Positions 54,968-63,656 of a stretch of 64,000 nt of DNA are shown one piece after another. This stretch comes from Segatella hominis. GTDB lineage: Bacteria > Bacteroidota > Bacteroidia > Bacteroidales > Bacteroidaceae. Under the pieces are notes generated by a model, which saw nothing but the letters and a program-made list of their open reading frames with translations, had not been told where the DNA came from and did not search any database. The position numbers and the translations under genes were made by a program. Position 1 is the stretch's first letter; each line of letters opens with the position of its first letter. The stretch covers positions 849,501-913,500 of the forward strand of contig NZ_CP137559.1 of the NCBI RefSeq assembly GCF_019249725.2. The letters run 5' to 3'.

Positions 54968-57451
54968 ATGGATTTATTGAACGACTTGAATGAGGCGCAG
55001 CGTCAGGCTGTGGAATATATAGACGGTCCTTCGCTGGTGATTGCCGGTGCCGGATCTGGTAAAACACGTGTTCTTACTTACAAGATTGCTTATCTGTTGG
55101 AAATGGGATTGAAACCTTGGAATATCATGGCTTTAACCTTTACCAACAAGGCTGCTCGTGAGATGAGGGAACGTATTGATAGACTGATGGGAGGCGATTT
55201 GGCTGCCCATCTGTATATGGGTACATTCCACAGTATCTTTTCACGTATTTTGCGCGCAGAAGCGTCTCATCTTGGCTTCAATAATAATTTCACTATTTAC
55301 GACGAGACCGATTCTCGCTCCTTGCTCAAGGCTATTGTCAAAGAGATGGGGTTGGATGATAAGATTTACAAGCCAGCTGCCGTACATCATAAGATTTCGA
55401 TGGCAAAAAACCAGTTGATGGGACCGAATGAATATGCTGCTAATGGTGAACTCATCCAGCGTGATTTGCGTGAGAAGATGCCAGAGGTGGGGAAGATCTT
55501 TGCTGCTTATGTTCAGCGTTGTAAGCAGGCTAACGCAATGGACTTTGATGATTTGCTTACCCTTACTTTCCAGTTGTTCCGTGATCATGAGGATATCAGA
55601 AGGAAATATGCAGACCGCTTTGATTTCATTCTTGTGGATGAGTATCAGGATACCAATCAGGTTCAGATGAATATCGTGATGCAACTTTGTAAGGAAAAGC
55701 AGCGTGTCTGTGCGGTGGGTGATGATTCGCAGAGTATCTATAGTTTCCGTGGTGCTAATATTGATAATATCCTGAATTTCAGACGCCATTTCGATGATGC
55801 CAAACTTTTCAAGCTGGAACAGAACTACCGCTCTACCCAAACTATTGTCAATGCCGCAAACAGTCTGATTAAGCACAATCGTAATCAGATTCCTAAGGAT
55901 GTGTACAGTGAAAATGCAGAGGGAGAAAAGCTTCTGTACCAGCCTGCCTATAGCGATAAGGAGGAGGCTTTAATCGTCAGCAAGGACATCAAGCGGTTCA
56001 AGCGTATGGATGACTGCGAGTATAGTGATTTTGCCATCCTTTACCGTACGAATGCGCAGAGCCGTAGTTTTGAGGAAGAATTTCGTAAGCAGGGTATCCC
56101 TTACCGCATTTATGGTGGATTGAGTTTCTATCAGCGCAAGGAAATCAAAGATATCATAGCTTATTTCCGTCTAGTGGCTAATCCTGATGATGAGGAGGCT
56201 TTCAAGCGTATCATCAATTATCCTACTCGCGGTATTGGTGCTACTACTGTCAATAAGGTGATTGATTGTGCCCGCAGCCAGGAGGTCAGTTTGTGGGAAA
56301 TCATTTCTTCTCCCGAACATTATGGATTAGCTGTCAACAAGGGTACGCTTACTAAGTTGGATAAATTCCGTCTTCTTATCAGTAGTTTTATAGAAAGAGC
56401 TAATCAGGTGGATGTCTATGAACTTGGTGAGGCTATTATCAAGGAAAGTGGTATCAGTGCAGAAATCTTTAATGGCGGTAAGGACGCAGACAATATTGCC
56501 CGTCAGGAAAACTTGGAGGAGTTCTTGAGTGGTATGCAAACGTTTGTGGAGGAACGCAAGGAAGAGGATAGGGCAGAAGAGATATTTCTGACTGATTATC
56601 TGCAGGATGTAGCCCTGTTGACCGACCTGGATAGTAAGGGAGATGATGATGCTCCCCGTGTTTCTCTGATGACTGTTCATGCTGCCAAGGGTCTGGAATT
56701 CCCAACCGTCTTTGTTGTCGGTCTGGAGGAAAATATTTTCCCAAGTCCTATTTCTGCAGTTTCTTTACGTGAACTTGAGGAAGAGCGTCGTCTGCTTTAT
56801 GTGGCTATTACACGTGCAGAGAAGCGCTGTGTCCTGACCAATGCCAAAAACCGTTTCCGCTATGGAAAGATGGAGTTTGATAATCCAAGCCGTTTCATTG
56901 ATGAGATTGATTCTCGATTGGTTCAGGCTGAAGGTGAATCGAGTGGAATGGATAGTGGTTATGGCGGAAGAATGCCCTGGAATCGGGATGATTATTCCAG
57001 AACCCGCAGGTCAATATGGGAGCAGGATGATGACGAACCGGAGTTTTTGAGAGGTCAACGTAGACAGAAATCTGTGGTATCCCAATTTATGCCGGATCCA
57101 AAGCCATCATTCAGTTCTCAGGGCTATAAGTCTGAACCGAAATCTGCCTCTCGTTCTGACAGTTATAGATCTGAACCGAAATCTTCGTCACTCAATGAAG
57201 GAAACTTCAAGTCTGTAAGAGCTGTAAATGCTGCTCGCAGGATTATGGGGAAGGATACACCTGTTTCCGGAACGAATTCTTCTTTTGGAGGATTACAGGA
57301 AGGAGTCAAGATAGAACACCAGCGTTTTGGTGTGGGAACTGTGGTGAAATTAGAAGGTTCTGGAGAGAATGCAAAGGCTACCGTAGAATTTGTTAATTCT
57401 GGTCGTAAGCAACTTTTGTTGAAGTTTGCTAAGTTTACTGTTGTCAGTTGA
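54968..57451 (+). CDS. pcrA: UvrD/PcrA-family DNA helicase
   Basis: SF1A 3'-5' helicase for repair and replication restart. Q-motif LNEAQRQAVEYIDGP, Walker A GAGSGKTRVLTYKIA (about 29), FILVDEYQDTNQVQ, VGDDSQSIYSFRGANIDNI, EQNYRSTQTIVNAAN and LMTVHAAKGLEFPTVFVVGL are all present. After about residue 660 a serine-rich disordered linker with repeats of YKSEPKS type leads to a C-terminal RNA-polymerase-binding Tudor-like domain (HQRFGVGTVVKLEGSG), as in PcrA. The ATG at 54968 opens onto the Q-motif; a TTG three codons earlier is less likely. Confidence 0.94.
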   Translation: MDLLNDLNEAQRQAVEYIDGPSLVIAGAGSGKTRVLTYKIAYLLEMGLKPWNIMALTFTNKAAREMRERIDRLMGGDLAAHLYMGTFHSIFSRILRAEASHLGFNNNFTIYDETDSRSLLKAIVKEMGLDDKIYKPAAVHHKISMAKNQLMGPNEYAANGELIQRDLREKMPEVGKIFAAYVQRCKQANAMDFDDLLTLTFQLFRDHEDIRRKYADRFDFILVDEYQDTNQVQMNIVMQLCKEKQRVCAVGDDSQSIYSFRGANIDNILNFRRHFDDAKLFKLEQNYRSTQTIVNAANSLIKHNRNQIPKDVYSENAEGEKLLYQPAYSDKEEALIVSKDIKRFKRMDDCEYSDFAILYRTNAQSRSFEEEFRKQGIPYRIYGGLSFYQRKEIKDIIAYFRLVANPDDEEAFKRIINYPTRGIGATTVNKVIDCARSQEVSLWEIISSPEHYGLAVNKGTLTKLDKFRLLISSFIERANQVDVYELGEAIIKESGISAEIFNGGKDADNIARQENLEEFLSGMQTFVEERKEEDRAEEIFLTDYLQDVALLTDLDSKGDDDAPRVSLMTVHAAKGLEFPTVFVVGLEENIFPSPISAVSLRELEEERRLLYVAITRAEKRCVLTNAKNRFRYGKMEFDNPSRFIDEIDSRLVQAEGESSGMDSGYGGRMPWNRDDYSRTRRSIWEQDDDEPEFLRGQRRQKSVVSQFMPDPKPSFSSQGYKSEPKSASRSDSYRSEPKSSSLNEGNFKSVRAVNAARRIMGKDTPVSGTNSSFGGLQEGVKIEHQRFGVGTVVKLEGSGENAKATVEFVNSGRKQLLLKFAKFTVVS

Positions 57452-57582
57452 AATGATTTGATGTTCTTATTCAGAGGTTTTCATCTTTAGGGTTCAGTTG
57501 GACTCATGTTTTTTGATCTCTGAATAAGTATCGTCATTTATATTCCATTTTATTCTTCTGACCCAATCAATAAATACCTATA

Positions 57583-57628
57583 AAAAAGCGAAAGAAATAA
57601 GATTCTCATCCTATTTCTTTCGCTTTTT
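57583..57628. terminator. Bidirectional terminator between pcrA and the 45-aa gene
   Basis: A perfect 17-bp stem (57583-57599 with 57612-57628), GC core GCG, with A-run and T-run at the ends, so it serves both directions. Confidence 0.9.
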
Positions 57629-57659
57629 AATATGATAGAGTTTATTAAAACTACGTCAT

Positions 57660-57797
57660 TTATAGAGCCTCATCCTCTGGTTTCTCAGGAATAGCCCTTC
57701 CGCCTTTAATCACAGGAAAACGTTTTTTCTTGCGAAGCCATGCAGCTTTTCGCTTTTCGTAGTCCTCCCGATGACGCTCCAGGAAATTGTCTTCCAT
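57660..57797 (-). CDS. 45-aa basic small protein downstream of the DUF4270 gene
   Basis: ATG at 57797 to TAA at 57660-57662. The N-terminus EDNFLERHREDYEKRKAAW is followed by a lysine/arginine-rich stretch (LRKKKRFPVIKGG) and an acidic end. No signal peptide or membrane segment. It starts 5 bp after the DUF4270 stop and ends before a shared terminator, which supports it as a real, co-expressed gene. I recall similar short proteins in Bacteroides genomes, but no function. It is shorter than common ORF cut-offs. Confidence 0.7.
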   Translation of the reverse strand: MEDNFLERHREDYEKRKAAWLRKKKRFPVIKGGRAIPEKPEDEAL

Positions 57798-57802
57798 CTT
57801 GA

Positions 57803-59251
57803 TTAATTCTCTTTAAACTTGCTATAGATGACTTTGATCTGAATAGGTCCTGCGGGAACATTCTTGCCATCTTTGGTCTCATATACATCAGTTCCCTTTA
57901 CCAGTCGGGTAGAGGTCAAACTCATACAGTGTGTCATCTTACTGATAACGGTAGATGAGTTCTCTGTTACCGTAGTGATGGTGATAGGTACGAGTACCGC
58001 CTTGTTCCAATTCTCACTTTTACCCTTGTTCTTATACATGGCAGTAATCAAGTTACTGATATTGCTGAACGTATAAGTGTTCTTATTGATGGTATTGTAT
58101 GTGGCGTAGAAGGATGTTCTATTGTCTGTAATATCACCATTCTCAAAGAAAGACTTCAAACTGTCTTTAGGCAGTAAGAGAACCGTCTGTGGAGTATCAA
58201 AATTATATGCATTGTTATCATCCACATTGTTGATTCTTGGGAACATAACCGTTGCTGTATTCAGCGTATCCTTCTCATGACCTCTGATGATATCTTCTAC
58301 AGGGAGAGTAACTTCAGTGAAGATGCCCGCAGGGGACTTCAAATATGTACAACTTTCATCTGCAGCCAACTCGTTGATTCTGTTCTGGTCATTGGTGATC
58401 CTATTCGTCTGAAGGACCTCTTCTGTACCATCAAATCGGTTGAAGCCGTATGAAACAACAGTACTGTCTGTTACACCATCAGAAGCCTTGACGGTCTTCT
58501 TTCGGGTCCAGTAGAACTGGAGCTCAGTATTCCAGATGTCAGCTACGTTGCCGATACCACCCTCATGCTTGATATAGAAACCAGGGCAGATATTCTTCAT
58601 GAATTCATAATTGCTCTTGAAGTATTCTGGATGCTTCTCGTAGTTCTGCATGATGTATGTACCATAGTTGTCATACTGTACCCCATTTTTCGTAAAAGGC
58701 TTGTTGAAATAAATCTTGAAATAGCCCTTTGATTTGGATAGGGTATATGTAGCGCTGGAATGCAAATTGTCCTTGCTCACATATCCTTCAGCCATCGGGT
58801 CGTAATCAGAATAGTAATTTCTGTCCTCAGGCATCGCTTTGGTCATTTCGTATGCAGTAACCTTCATCGGTGCGAGGGTGTCTCCGTATGTGCTCTGATA
58901 GCTCACGAGGAGGAAGCAGGAATCAGCTTTGAGTACACCATTGTTGGCATCCTTGATATATTTTAGAGTATCGAGGTCGAATGAAGAAAGCGGAGCTAAC
59001 TGAGCCATATAGTCGGCTGTCAGATAAGCTTTTGTTTCCGGATCCTTTACTTTACCAATAATACCATTATTTGTCTTGCTTAAAACGGATCCTGCAGCCA
59101 ATGAATTGGTAATTACATTGTATGTTGCATCCGTAACGGTGAGTTTATCCACATTATTAGTGATAGACGAACCAATCATGTCGGTAGTGTCATCACAGGC
59201 AACCATGGAAAAGGCTGCCATTATCAATGCTGTATATTTGAAAAACTTCAT
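57803..59251 (-). CDS. DUF4270-family surface lipoprotein
   Basis: 482 aa from the ATG at 59251. The signal sequence MKFFKYTALIMAAFSMVACD ends in a lipobox (Cys19). The rest is the DUF4270 pattern of Bacteroidota: DTTDMIGSSI, AYLTADYMAQLAPLSSFD, then beta-rich sequence. Function is unknown. In this phylum it is commonly found next to glycogen synthase and panC, as here. The open frame continues upstream, but those codons lie before the signal peptide and overlap the glycogen synthase end. No transporter partner is evident. Confidence 0.88.
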   Translation of the reverse strand: MKFFKYTALIMAAFSMVACDDTTDMIGSSITNNVDKLTVTDATYNVITNSLAAGSVLSKTNNGIIGKVKDPETKAYLTADYMAQLAPLSSFDLDTLKYIKDANNGVLKADSCFLLVSYQSTYGDTLAPMKVTAYEMTKAMPEDRNYYSDYDPMAEGYVSKDNLHSSATYTLSKSKGYFKIYFNKPFTKNGVQYDNYGTYIMQNYEKHPEYFKSNYEFMKNICPGFYIKHEGGIGNVADIWNTELQFYWTRKKTVKASDGVTDSTVVSYGFNRFDGTEEVLQTNRITNDQNRINELAADESCTYLKSPAGIFTEVTLPVEDIIRGHEKDTLNTATVMFPRINNVDDNNAYNFDTPQTVLLLPKDSLKSFFENGDITDNRTSFYATYNTINKNTYTFSNISNLITAMYKNKGKSENWNKAVLVPITITTVTENSSTVISKMTHCMSLTSTRLVKGTDVYETKDGKNVPAGPIQIKVIYSKFKEN

Positions 59252-59309
59252 TTCTAAATTTTGTTTTTTAAAACCCTTTGCAGGGAACAGAATATTGCAG
59301 AATAAACTT

Positions 59310-60122
59310 TTATTCTTCGTCAGGACAAACCTCATTGATGAAGTTTGTATATGGTTCTTCGAAGTCGTTGCCAGTGAATCCCAGCATAGGCTTTTCTTTC
59401 TCCTTGGCATATTCCAGAAGGATAGGGTTTACGCCCTCTTCACCTTCTACCACACCATCTGAATAGTCGATGGCCAGTTTGCCGAGTTCTACGAAGTCAA
59501 AGTCGTTCTTGTAACCATCCAGAAGTTCTGCTTTCGCATCGCGGAAATCTACGCACTGCTTAAAGTTGGTGCCTAACTCTCCCTTCAGTTCGTTGTTGTA
59601 AAGAGAGATGATAACCTTGGAGTTTGCGAATGAAGGTTCTTCTGCGTAGGCAGTTTTGATATAGAGAGGTACCACAGCACTCATCCATCCCTGACAAACG
59701 ATTACATCAGGCTGCCAACGTAGTTTCTTGACAGTCTCCAACACGCCTCTTGCATAGAAAATAGCGCGCTCACCATTATCGGTGTATTCCACGCCATTTT
59801 CGTCCGCACCCATTTGGCGGTTGTTGAAGTAATCATCGTTGTCGATGAAATAGATTTGCTGACGGGTTGTCGGAATAGAGGCAACCTTGATAATCAGTGG
59901 ATGATCCGTATCGTCGATAATGAGATTCATGCCAGAAAGGCGAATAACCTCATGTAGTTGACCACGTCGCTCATTGATAATGCCCCATTTTGGCATGAAT
60001 GTTCGAATTTCGAAACTTGCCTCCTGCATTTTCTGAGGCAACTCTCTTCCCATGACAGACATGCGGCTTTCAGCTACGTATGGATTAATCTCCTGATTGA
60101 TGAATAATACTTTCTTTGCCAT
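59310..60122 (-). CDS. Short glycogen/starch synthase (GT5 N-terminal domain only)
   Basis: 270 aa that match the N-terminal Rossmann domain of GT5 enzymes: KVLFINQEINPYVAESRMSV at the start, WQPDVIVCQGWMSAVVPLY and DYSDGVVEGEEGVNPIL. A full GT-B fold needs a second, nucleotide-sugar-binding domain of similar size, which is missing; the protein ends in acidic residues (EVCPDEE) and no frameshifted remainder follows. Short forms like this are common in Bacteroidales and are annotated as glycogen synthase, though activity is uncertain. Divergent from panC. Confidence 0.8.
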   Translation of the reverse strand: MAKKVLFINQEINPYVAESRMSVMGRELPQKMQEASFEIRTFMPKWGIINERRGQLHEVIRLSGMNLIIDDTDHPLIIKVASIPTTRQQIYFIDNDDYFNNRQMGADENGVEYTDNGERAIFYARGVLETVKKLRWQPDVIVCQGWMSAVVPLYIKTAYAEEPSFANSKVIISLYNNELKGELGTNFKQCVDFRDAKAELLDGYKNDFDFVELGKLAIDYSDGVVEGEEGVNPILLEYAKEKEKPMLGFTGNDFEEPYTNFINEVCPDEE

Positions 60123-60153
60123 AATTATTAATTTATTCTTCTCGAATTAGGTG

Positions 60154-60161
60154 CAAAGTTA
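60154..60161 (-). promoter_or_regulatory. -7 element of the glycogen synthase-like gene
   Basis: Minus-strand TAACTTTG fits TAnnTTTG, 31 bp before the ATG. The -33 is one mismatch off (TTCG, 20-bp spacer). Confidence 0.6.
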
Positions 60162-60242
60162 CAAAAAAAAGTTGAAATTAGCGAAAAAATTAGGGAAAAC
60201 AAAGAAATCAATGCCCTAAAAGGCATATTTTTATGATATTTT

Positions 60243-60273
60243 TTTGTTATTTCAGAAATTAGTTGTTATTTTG
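60243..60273 (+). promoter_or_regulatory. Promoter of panC
   Basis: TTTG at 60243-60246, 19-bp spacer, TTATTTTG at 60266-60273 (one mismatch to TAnnTTTG). The ATG is 23 bp further on. Confidence 0.6.
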
Positions 60274-60296
60274 CACCCTGAAAACAGATTTAAACG

Positions 60297-61148
60297 ATGA
60301 AAGTATTCAATAAGATTGTTGACCTCCAGAATGAACTTTTCGATGTTCGCAAGGAGGGAAAGGAAATCGGCTTAGTGCCAACTATGGGTGCGCTTCATGA
60401 GGGTCATGCCTCTTTAGTTAAGCGCAGTGTTAAGGAAAACGGTGTTACTGTGGTATCAGTTTTCTTGAATCCTACTCAGTTTAATGATCAGGGTGACCTG
60501 GATCGCTATCCTCGTACACTCGATGCAGATTGCAAGCTTCTTGAGGCTTGTGGTGCTGATTATGTATTTGCTCCATCAGTTGAGGAAATGTATCCAATTC
60601 CTGATGAGCGCCATTTTGAGTTTCCACCGGTTTCTACCGTCATGGAGGGCGCTAAGCGTCCTGGACATTTCAATGGCGTATGCCAGGTAGTTAGCCGTTT
60701 GTTCTATATCGTTCGTCCTACTCGTGCTTATTTCGGTGAGAAGGATTGGCAGCAAATTGCAGTCATCAAGCAACTCGTCAAGTACATCGGTAGTGATGTC
60801 AAAATCGTAGAGTGTCCTATCATTCGTGATGAGGATGGTCTTGCGAAGAGTAGTAGAAATACCTTGCTCTCTGCTGATGAGCGTGCTATTGCTCCTTCTA
60901 TCTTCAAGGCTCTCAAGGCGAGTGTGGAGTTCGCAAAGACTCATACTGTCAAGGAAACTCACGACAAGGTGGTTGAGGATATCAATGCCGTGGATGGTCT
61001 TGAAGTGGAGTATTTCGAGATTGTGGATGGTGATACCTTGCAGGATGTTGCTTCATGGGATGACTCTGCCTATGTTGTAGGTTGTATTACGGTGTATTGC
61101 GGAAAGACCCCTATACGCCTGATCGACCATATCAAGTACAAGGGGTAA
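60297..61148 (+). CDS. panC: Pantothenate synthetase PanC
   Basis: ATP-dependent condensation of pantoate with beta-alanine. The nucleotidyl-transferase site is seen in [18 protein letters not shown] (about 25-42, HIGH-like), [11 protein letters not shown] and [30 protein letters not shown] binds the pantoyl part. 283 aa, full length. It is followed 72 bp later by panD, the enzyme that makes its beta-alanine. Confidence 0.96.
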   Translation: MKVFNKIVDLQNELFDVRKEGKEIGLVPTMGALHEGHASLVKRSVKENGVTVVSVFLNPTQFNDQGDLDRYPRTLDADCKLLEACGADYVFAPSVEEMYPIPDERHFEFPPVSTVMEGAKRPGHFNGVCQVVSRLFYIVRPTRAYFGEKDWQQIAVIKQLVKYIGSDVKIVECPIIRDEDGLAKSSRNTLLSADERAIAPSIFKALKASVEFAKTHTVKETHDKVVEDINAVDGLEVEYFEIVDGDTLQDVASWDDSAYVVGCITVYCGKTPIRLIDHIKYKG

Positions 61149-61220
61149 TCCTGGCGATAGAAACAGTATCATTTAGCTCTATAAATTTAGTCAGTTTGAT
61201 AAAGATAAACGAATCGAGAT

Positions 61221-61565
61221 ATGCAAATCGAAGTATTGAAGAGTAAACTCCATTGCGTGACTGTTACGGAAGCCAATCTCAACTACATGGGAAGTATTAC
61301 CATCGATGAGGATCTGATGGATGCTGCCGGACTGATTGCTGGAGAAAAAGTTCAGATTGTAGATAATAATAATGGCGAACGCTTGGAAACCTACATCATC
61401 AAGGGTGAGCGTGGCAGTGGTTGCATCTGTTTGAACGGTGCTGCTGCCCGCAAGGTTCAGGTGGGTGATACGGTTATCATCATTGCCTATGCCATCATGG
61501 ACTTTGAGGAGGCTAAGACTTTCAAGCCTACCGTGGTTTTCCCAAAAGAGGGAAATAAGGTATAG
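61221..61565 (+). CDS. panD: Aspartate 1-decarboxylase PanD
   Basis: Produces beta-alanine from aspartate. The zymogen cuts itself between Gly24 and Ser25 in [11 protein letters not shown] to form the pyruvoyl cofactor; that site is intact. [14 protein letters not shown] and [19 protein letters not shown] match the family. 114 aa. It completes a panCD unit that ends at the terminator just downstream. Confidence 0.96.
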   Translation: MQIEVLKSKLHCVTVTEANLNYMGSITIDEDLMDAAGLIAGEKVQIVDNNNGERLETYIIKGERGSGCICLNGAAARKVQVGDTVIIIAYAIMDFEEAKTFKPTVVFPKEGNKV

Positions 61566-61589
61566 GATTCTATTCAATGGAAAAGGAAA

Positions 61590-61637
61590 AAGGTGTGCCT
61601 GAAGTGGATTTCCCACTTTTGGCACACCTTCTTTTTT
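61590..61637. terminator. Bidirectional terminator between panD and pstA
   Basis: AAGGTGTGCC (61590-61599) pairs with GGCACACCTT (61621-61630), with an inner AAGTGG/CCACTT pair. T-runs follow on both strands (to 61637 on the plus). Confidence 0.9.
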
Positions 61638-61693
61638 ATGTTCCATGGGACATAAAAATATTTAGTGAGAAGAAAAATCTGCGTGCGCAAATA

Positions 61694-62533
61694 TTATATT
61701 TTATTCTTCGAGAAATGACTCATGATGAAACGGCCACCGAAGCTCAATATCAAAACGATGATGGTGAGCACCACGGCTGCAGCATAGGCTCTGTTCTGTA
61801 CATCTTCCTGTGGAGCACTCAACTGGAAAAATACGCTTAGTGGTAGCGTTGCGGCTTGCTGGTTGAGACCATGAGGGATATGGTCTGAAAAGCCTGCCGT
61901 AAACATCACACCGGCACAGTCTCCAATGGCTCTTCCGATGCTCAAAAGAGTAGCGGTAGCGATGGCTGGAGCTATCTGTCGCAATACGACGCCGATGGTT
62001 TCTATGCGTGTGGCTCCTAAACTGTAGGAACTGTCCAGAATCTCCTGTGGGATGGTCTTGGCTACTTCGTCCATCGAACGAATCAGGATAGGTACTATCA
62101 GCAGGGTAGTTACCAAAATTCCACCGCCCAGCGAGGCTCTGATTCCCAACCATACCATGATGGTGAAGGCAAACGAGCCATATACGATACTTGGTATTCC
62201 AAAGAGAGTGTCGTAAGCCAGACGGGCAGCATAACCGAATTTGGAATTCGGTTTCAGATACACGTTCATATAGAATACTACAGGTAGTGCGATAAGCAGT
62301 CCGACTATGGTAGAACCTCCTACGATATAAAGACTTCCCACGATGGCATTGAGAAAACCTCCCTTACCGCCCAGATAGAAACCTCCGCTTGGTAATTGAC
62401 TCACCATTTCCCAGGAGAGTACCGGAAATCCTCGTCTGAAGATGGTCCAGAGAACGCTCAGTACGAAGAAAGCGACAATGCCGATCGACAGAAGCATCAA
62501 AATTTTCACGATTTTTTCTTCCAAGTATTTCAT
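61694..62533 (-). CDS. pstA: PstA-type ABC transporter permease
   Basis: 279-aa membrane protein with the PstA outline: N-terminal segment (MLLSIGIVAFFVLSVLW), GGSTIVGLLIALPVVFYMNV, and the EAA-like loop LDSSYSLGATRIETI (about 170-185) that contacts the ATPase. RAIGDCAGVMFTAG follows. It pairs with pstC upstream. No ATPase gene (pstB) follows: the strand ends at the terminator shared with panD. Phosphate is the default substrate by homology. Confidence 0.88.
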   Translation of the reverse strand: MKYLEEKIVKILMLLSIGIVAFFVLSVLWTIFRRGFPVLSWEMVSQLPSGGFYLGGKGGFLNAIVGSLYIVGGSTIVGLLIALPVVFYMNVYLKPNSKFGYAARLAYDTLFGIPSIVYGSFAFTIMVWLGIRASLGGGILVTTLLIVPILIRSMDEVAKTIPQEILDSSYSLGATRIETIGVVLRQIAPAIATATLLSIGRAIGDCAGVMFTAGFSDHIPHGLNQQAATLPLSVFFQLSAPQEDVQNRAYAAAVVLTIIVLILSFGGRFIMSHFSKNKI

Positions 62534-62600
62534 AAGCCTTTTGTCCTTTTACCCTTTTACTTTTTTACCTTTTTACCCTTTTACCTTTTTACCCTTTTAC
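62534..62600. repeat. Short tandem repeat between pstC and pstA
   Basis: On the coding (minus) strand, units of GTAAAAGG(G) and GTAAAAAGG repeat about six times from the last codons of pstC to the pstA start. The last residues of PstC (LKVKG) are encoded by the repeat, and its AAAGG units serve as possible ribosome contacts for pstA. Confidence 0.75.
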
Positions 62601-63488
62601 CTTTAAAAGCACGATTCTTGAACAGAGATTCAGGATGACCACTACGAAGAAAAGCAGGAAGGCTGCAAACATCAGAGCACTGTCGTAGAGCGGAACTGAA
62701 AGCATTTCACCATAATTATTGGCGATAAGTGCCGGAATCGGATAGCAGGCATCGAGCAGACTTCCTGGTACGATGGCAAGATTGCCGCAGACCATGAGAA
62801 CTGCAATCGTTTCTCCGAGCGTACGGCTCAAGGCCAGTACGATGGCTGCAATCATTCCCGATCTTGCTTTTCTCAGAACCACGTATTTGATGGTTTGCCA
62901 TTGCGTAGCACCTAAAGAGAGCGAAGCCTCACGCAGTTCTTTCGATATGTTATCGAAAATCTCCATGAACAGACTTACTAAGAGGGGAATAACCATGACT
63001 CCTAATACGATGCCTCCTGCAAGCACCGTATATCCCGAAGAAAAATCAATGAAGAGAGGAGCTACATATTTTGAAATGAAAGGTACTATCAGCAAGGATC
63101 CCCAGACACCATAGATGACCGAAGGTAAACCAGCGAGAATGTCGAGTAGGGGATAAACGTATTTTCTAATCCTTCGATGGGCATATTCCGTAAGATATAT
63201 AGCCATGAAAAGTGATATCGGTAAGGCAATAATCATGGCGAGTACTGTGCACCAGAAGGTTCCGGCAAGGAATGGCAGAAAACCAAATTTCCCTTCCATC
63301 GGTCGCCAGTTGCTTTCCGTGAGCAGGTCCCACAGATGATACAGGCTCAATATCGGTTCCGATTTGATGAACAACCCTATCGTCATGGCTATCACCAGTA
63401 ATATGGAGGCAATGGTCATGATGAACATCACTTGTCCTGCAATCTTATCCTTTGCAATTCTATAATCCATACTCTTTTTATTTTTCAA
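62589..63488 (-). CDS. pstC: PstC-type ABC transporter permease
   Basis: 299-aa membrane protein: first segment VMFIMTIASILLVIAMTIGL, then the cytoplasmic-membrane core FLAGTFWCTVLAMIIALPIS and LAGLPSVIYGVWGSLLIVP. The EAA loop is LREASLSLGATQWQTIKYVV, and SRTLGETIAVLMVCGN is a PstC signature. It forms a channel with PstA. The binding protein and ATPase are not in this window on either side, and the next gene upstream is a sulfur-assimilation gene. The C-terminus runs into the tandem repeat. Confidence 0.88.
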   Translation of the reverse strand: MKNKKSMDYRIAKDKIAGQVMFIMTIASILLVIAMTIGLFIKSEPILSLYHLWDLLTESNWRPMEGKFGFLPFLAGTFWCTVLAMIIALPISLFMAIYLTEYAHRRIRKYVYPLLDILAGLPSVIYGVWGSLLIVPFISKYVAPLFIDFSSGYTVLAGGIVLGVMVIPLLVSLFMEIFDNISKELREASLSLGATQWQTIKYVVLRKARSGMIAAIVLALSRTLGETIAVLMVCGNLAIVPGSLLDACYPIPALIANNYGEMLSVPLYDSALMFAAFLLFFVVVILNLCSRIVLLKVKG

Positions 63489-63491
63489 GAA

Positions 63492-63569
63492 TTATTTGAG
63501 CAGACTAACGCCCAATCCCAGCAGTAGAAATACTGCAGCTTCCAAAATATTGATGATCAAATTCTTCAT
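63492..63569 (-). CDS. Possible 25-aa membrane peptide
   Basis: On the minus strand, the ATG at 63569 (or 63575, two codons earlier) opens MKNLIINILEAAVFLLLGLG and ends in VSLLK. Nearly the whole peptide is one hydrophobic helix. AAAGGA lies 6 nt before the ATG at 63569, a good Shine-Dalgarno for a genome where these are rare. It lies between cysH and pstC, all on the same strand. It is only 25 codons, so chance is possible. Confidence 0.4.
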   Translation of the reverse strand: MKNLIINILEAAVFLLLGLGVSLLK

Positions 63570-63629
63570 GCTCATTCCTTTCTTAAAAACATTTGAATTG
63601 ACTTTCACTTCGTCCGTCGAACGTTGTTT

Positions 63630-63652
63630 CTTCACTCTTCACTCTTCACTTA
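63630..63652. repeat. Short CTTCACT tandem repeat after the sulfate reduction gene
   Basis: Three units of about 7 bp (TTCACTC type) just downstream of the cysH stop; on the coding strand GTGAAGA repeats. No terminator is evident in this 80-bp spacer. Confidence 0.6.
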
Positions 63653-63656
63653 AAGC

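Noticed and set aside
59252..59410. 53-residue extension of the DUF4270 protein
   Set aside because: It would overlap the end of the glycogen synthase gene and precede the lipoprotein signal peptide, which must be at the N-terminus.
62534..62600. CRISPR-like array
   Set aside because: Units are 8-10 bp without spacers; a simple tandem repeat.
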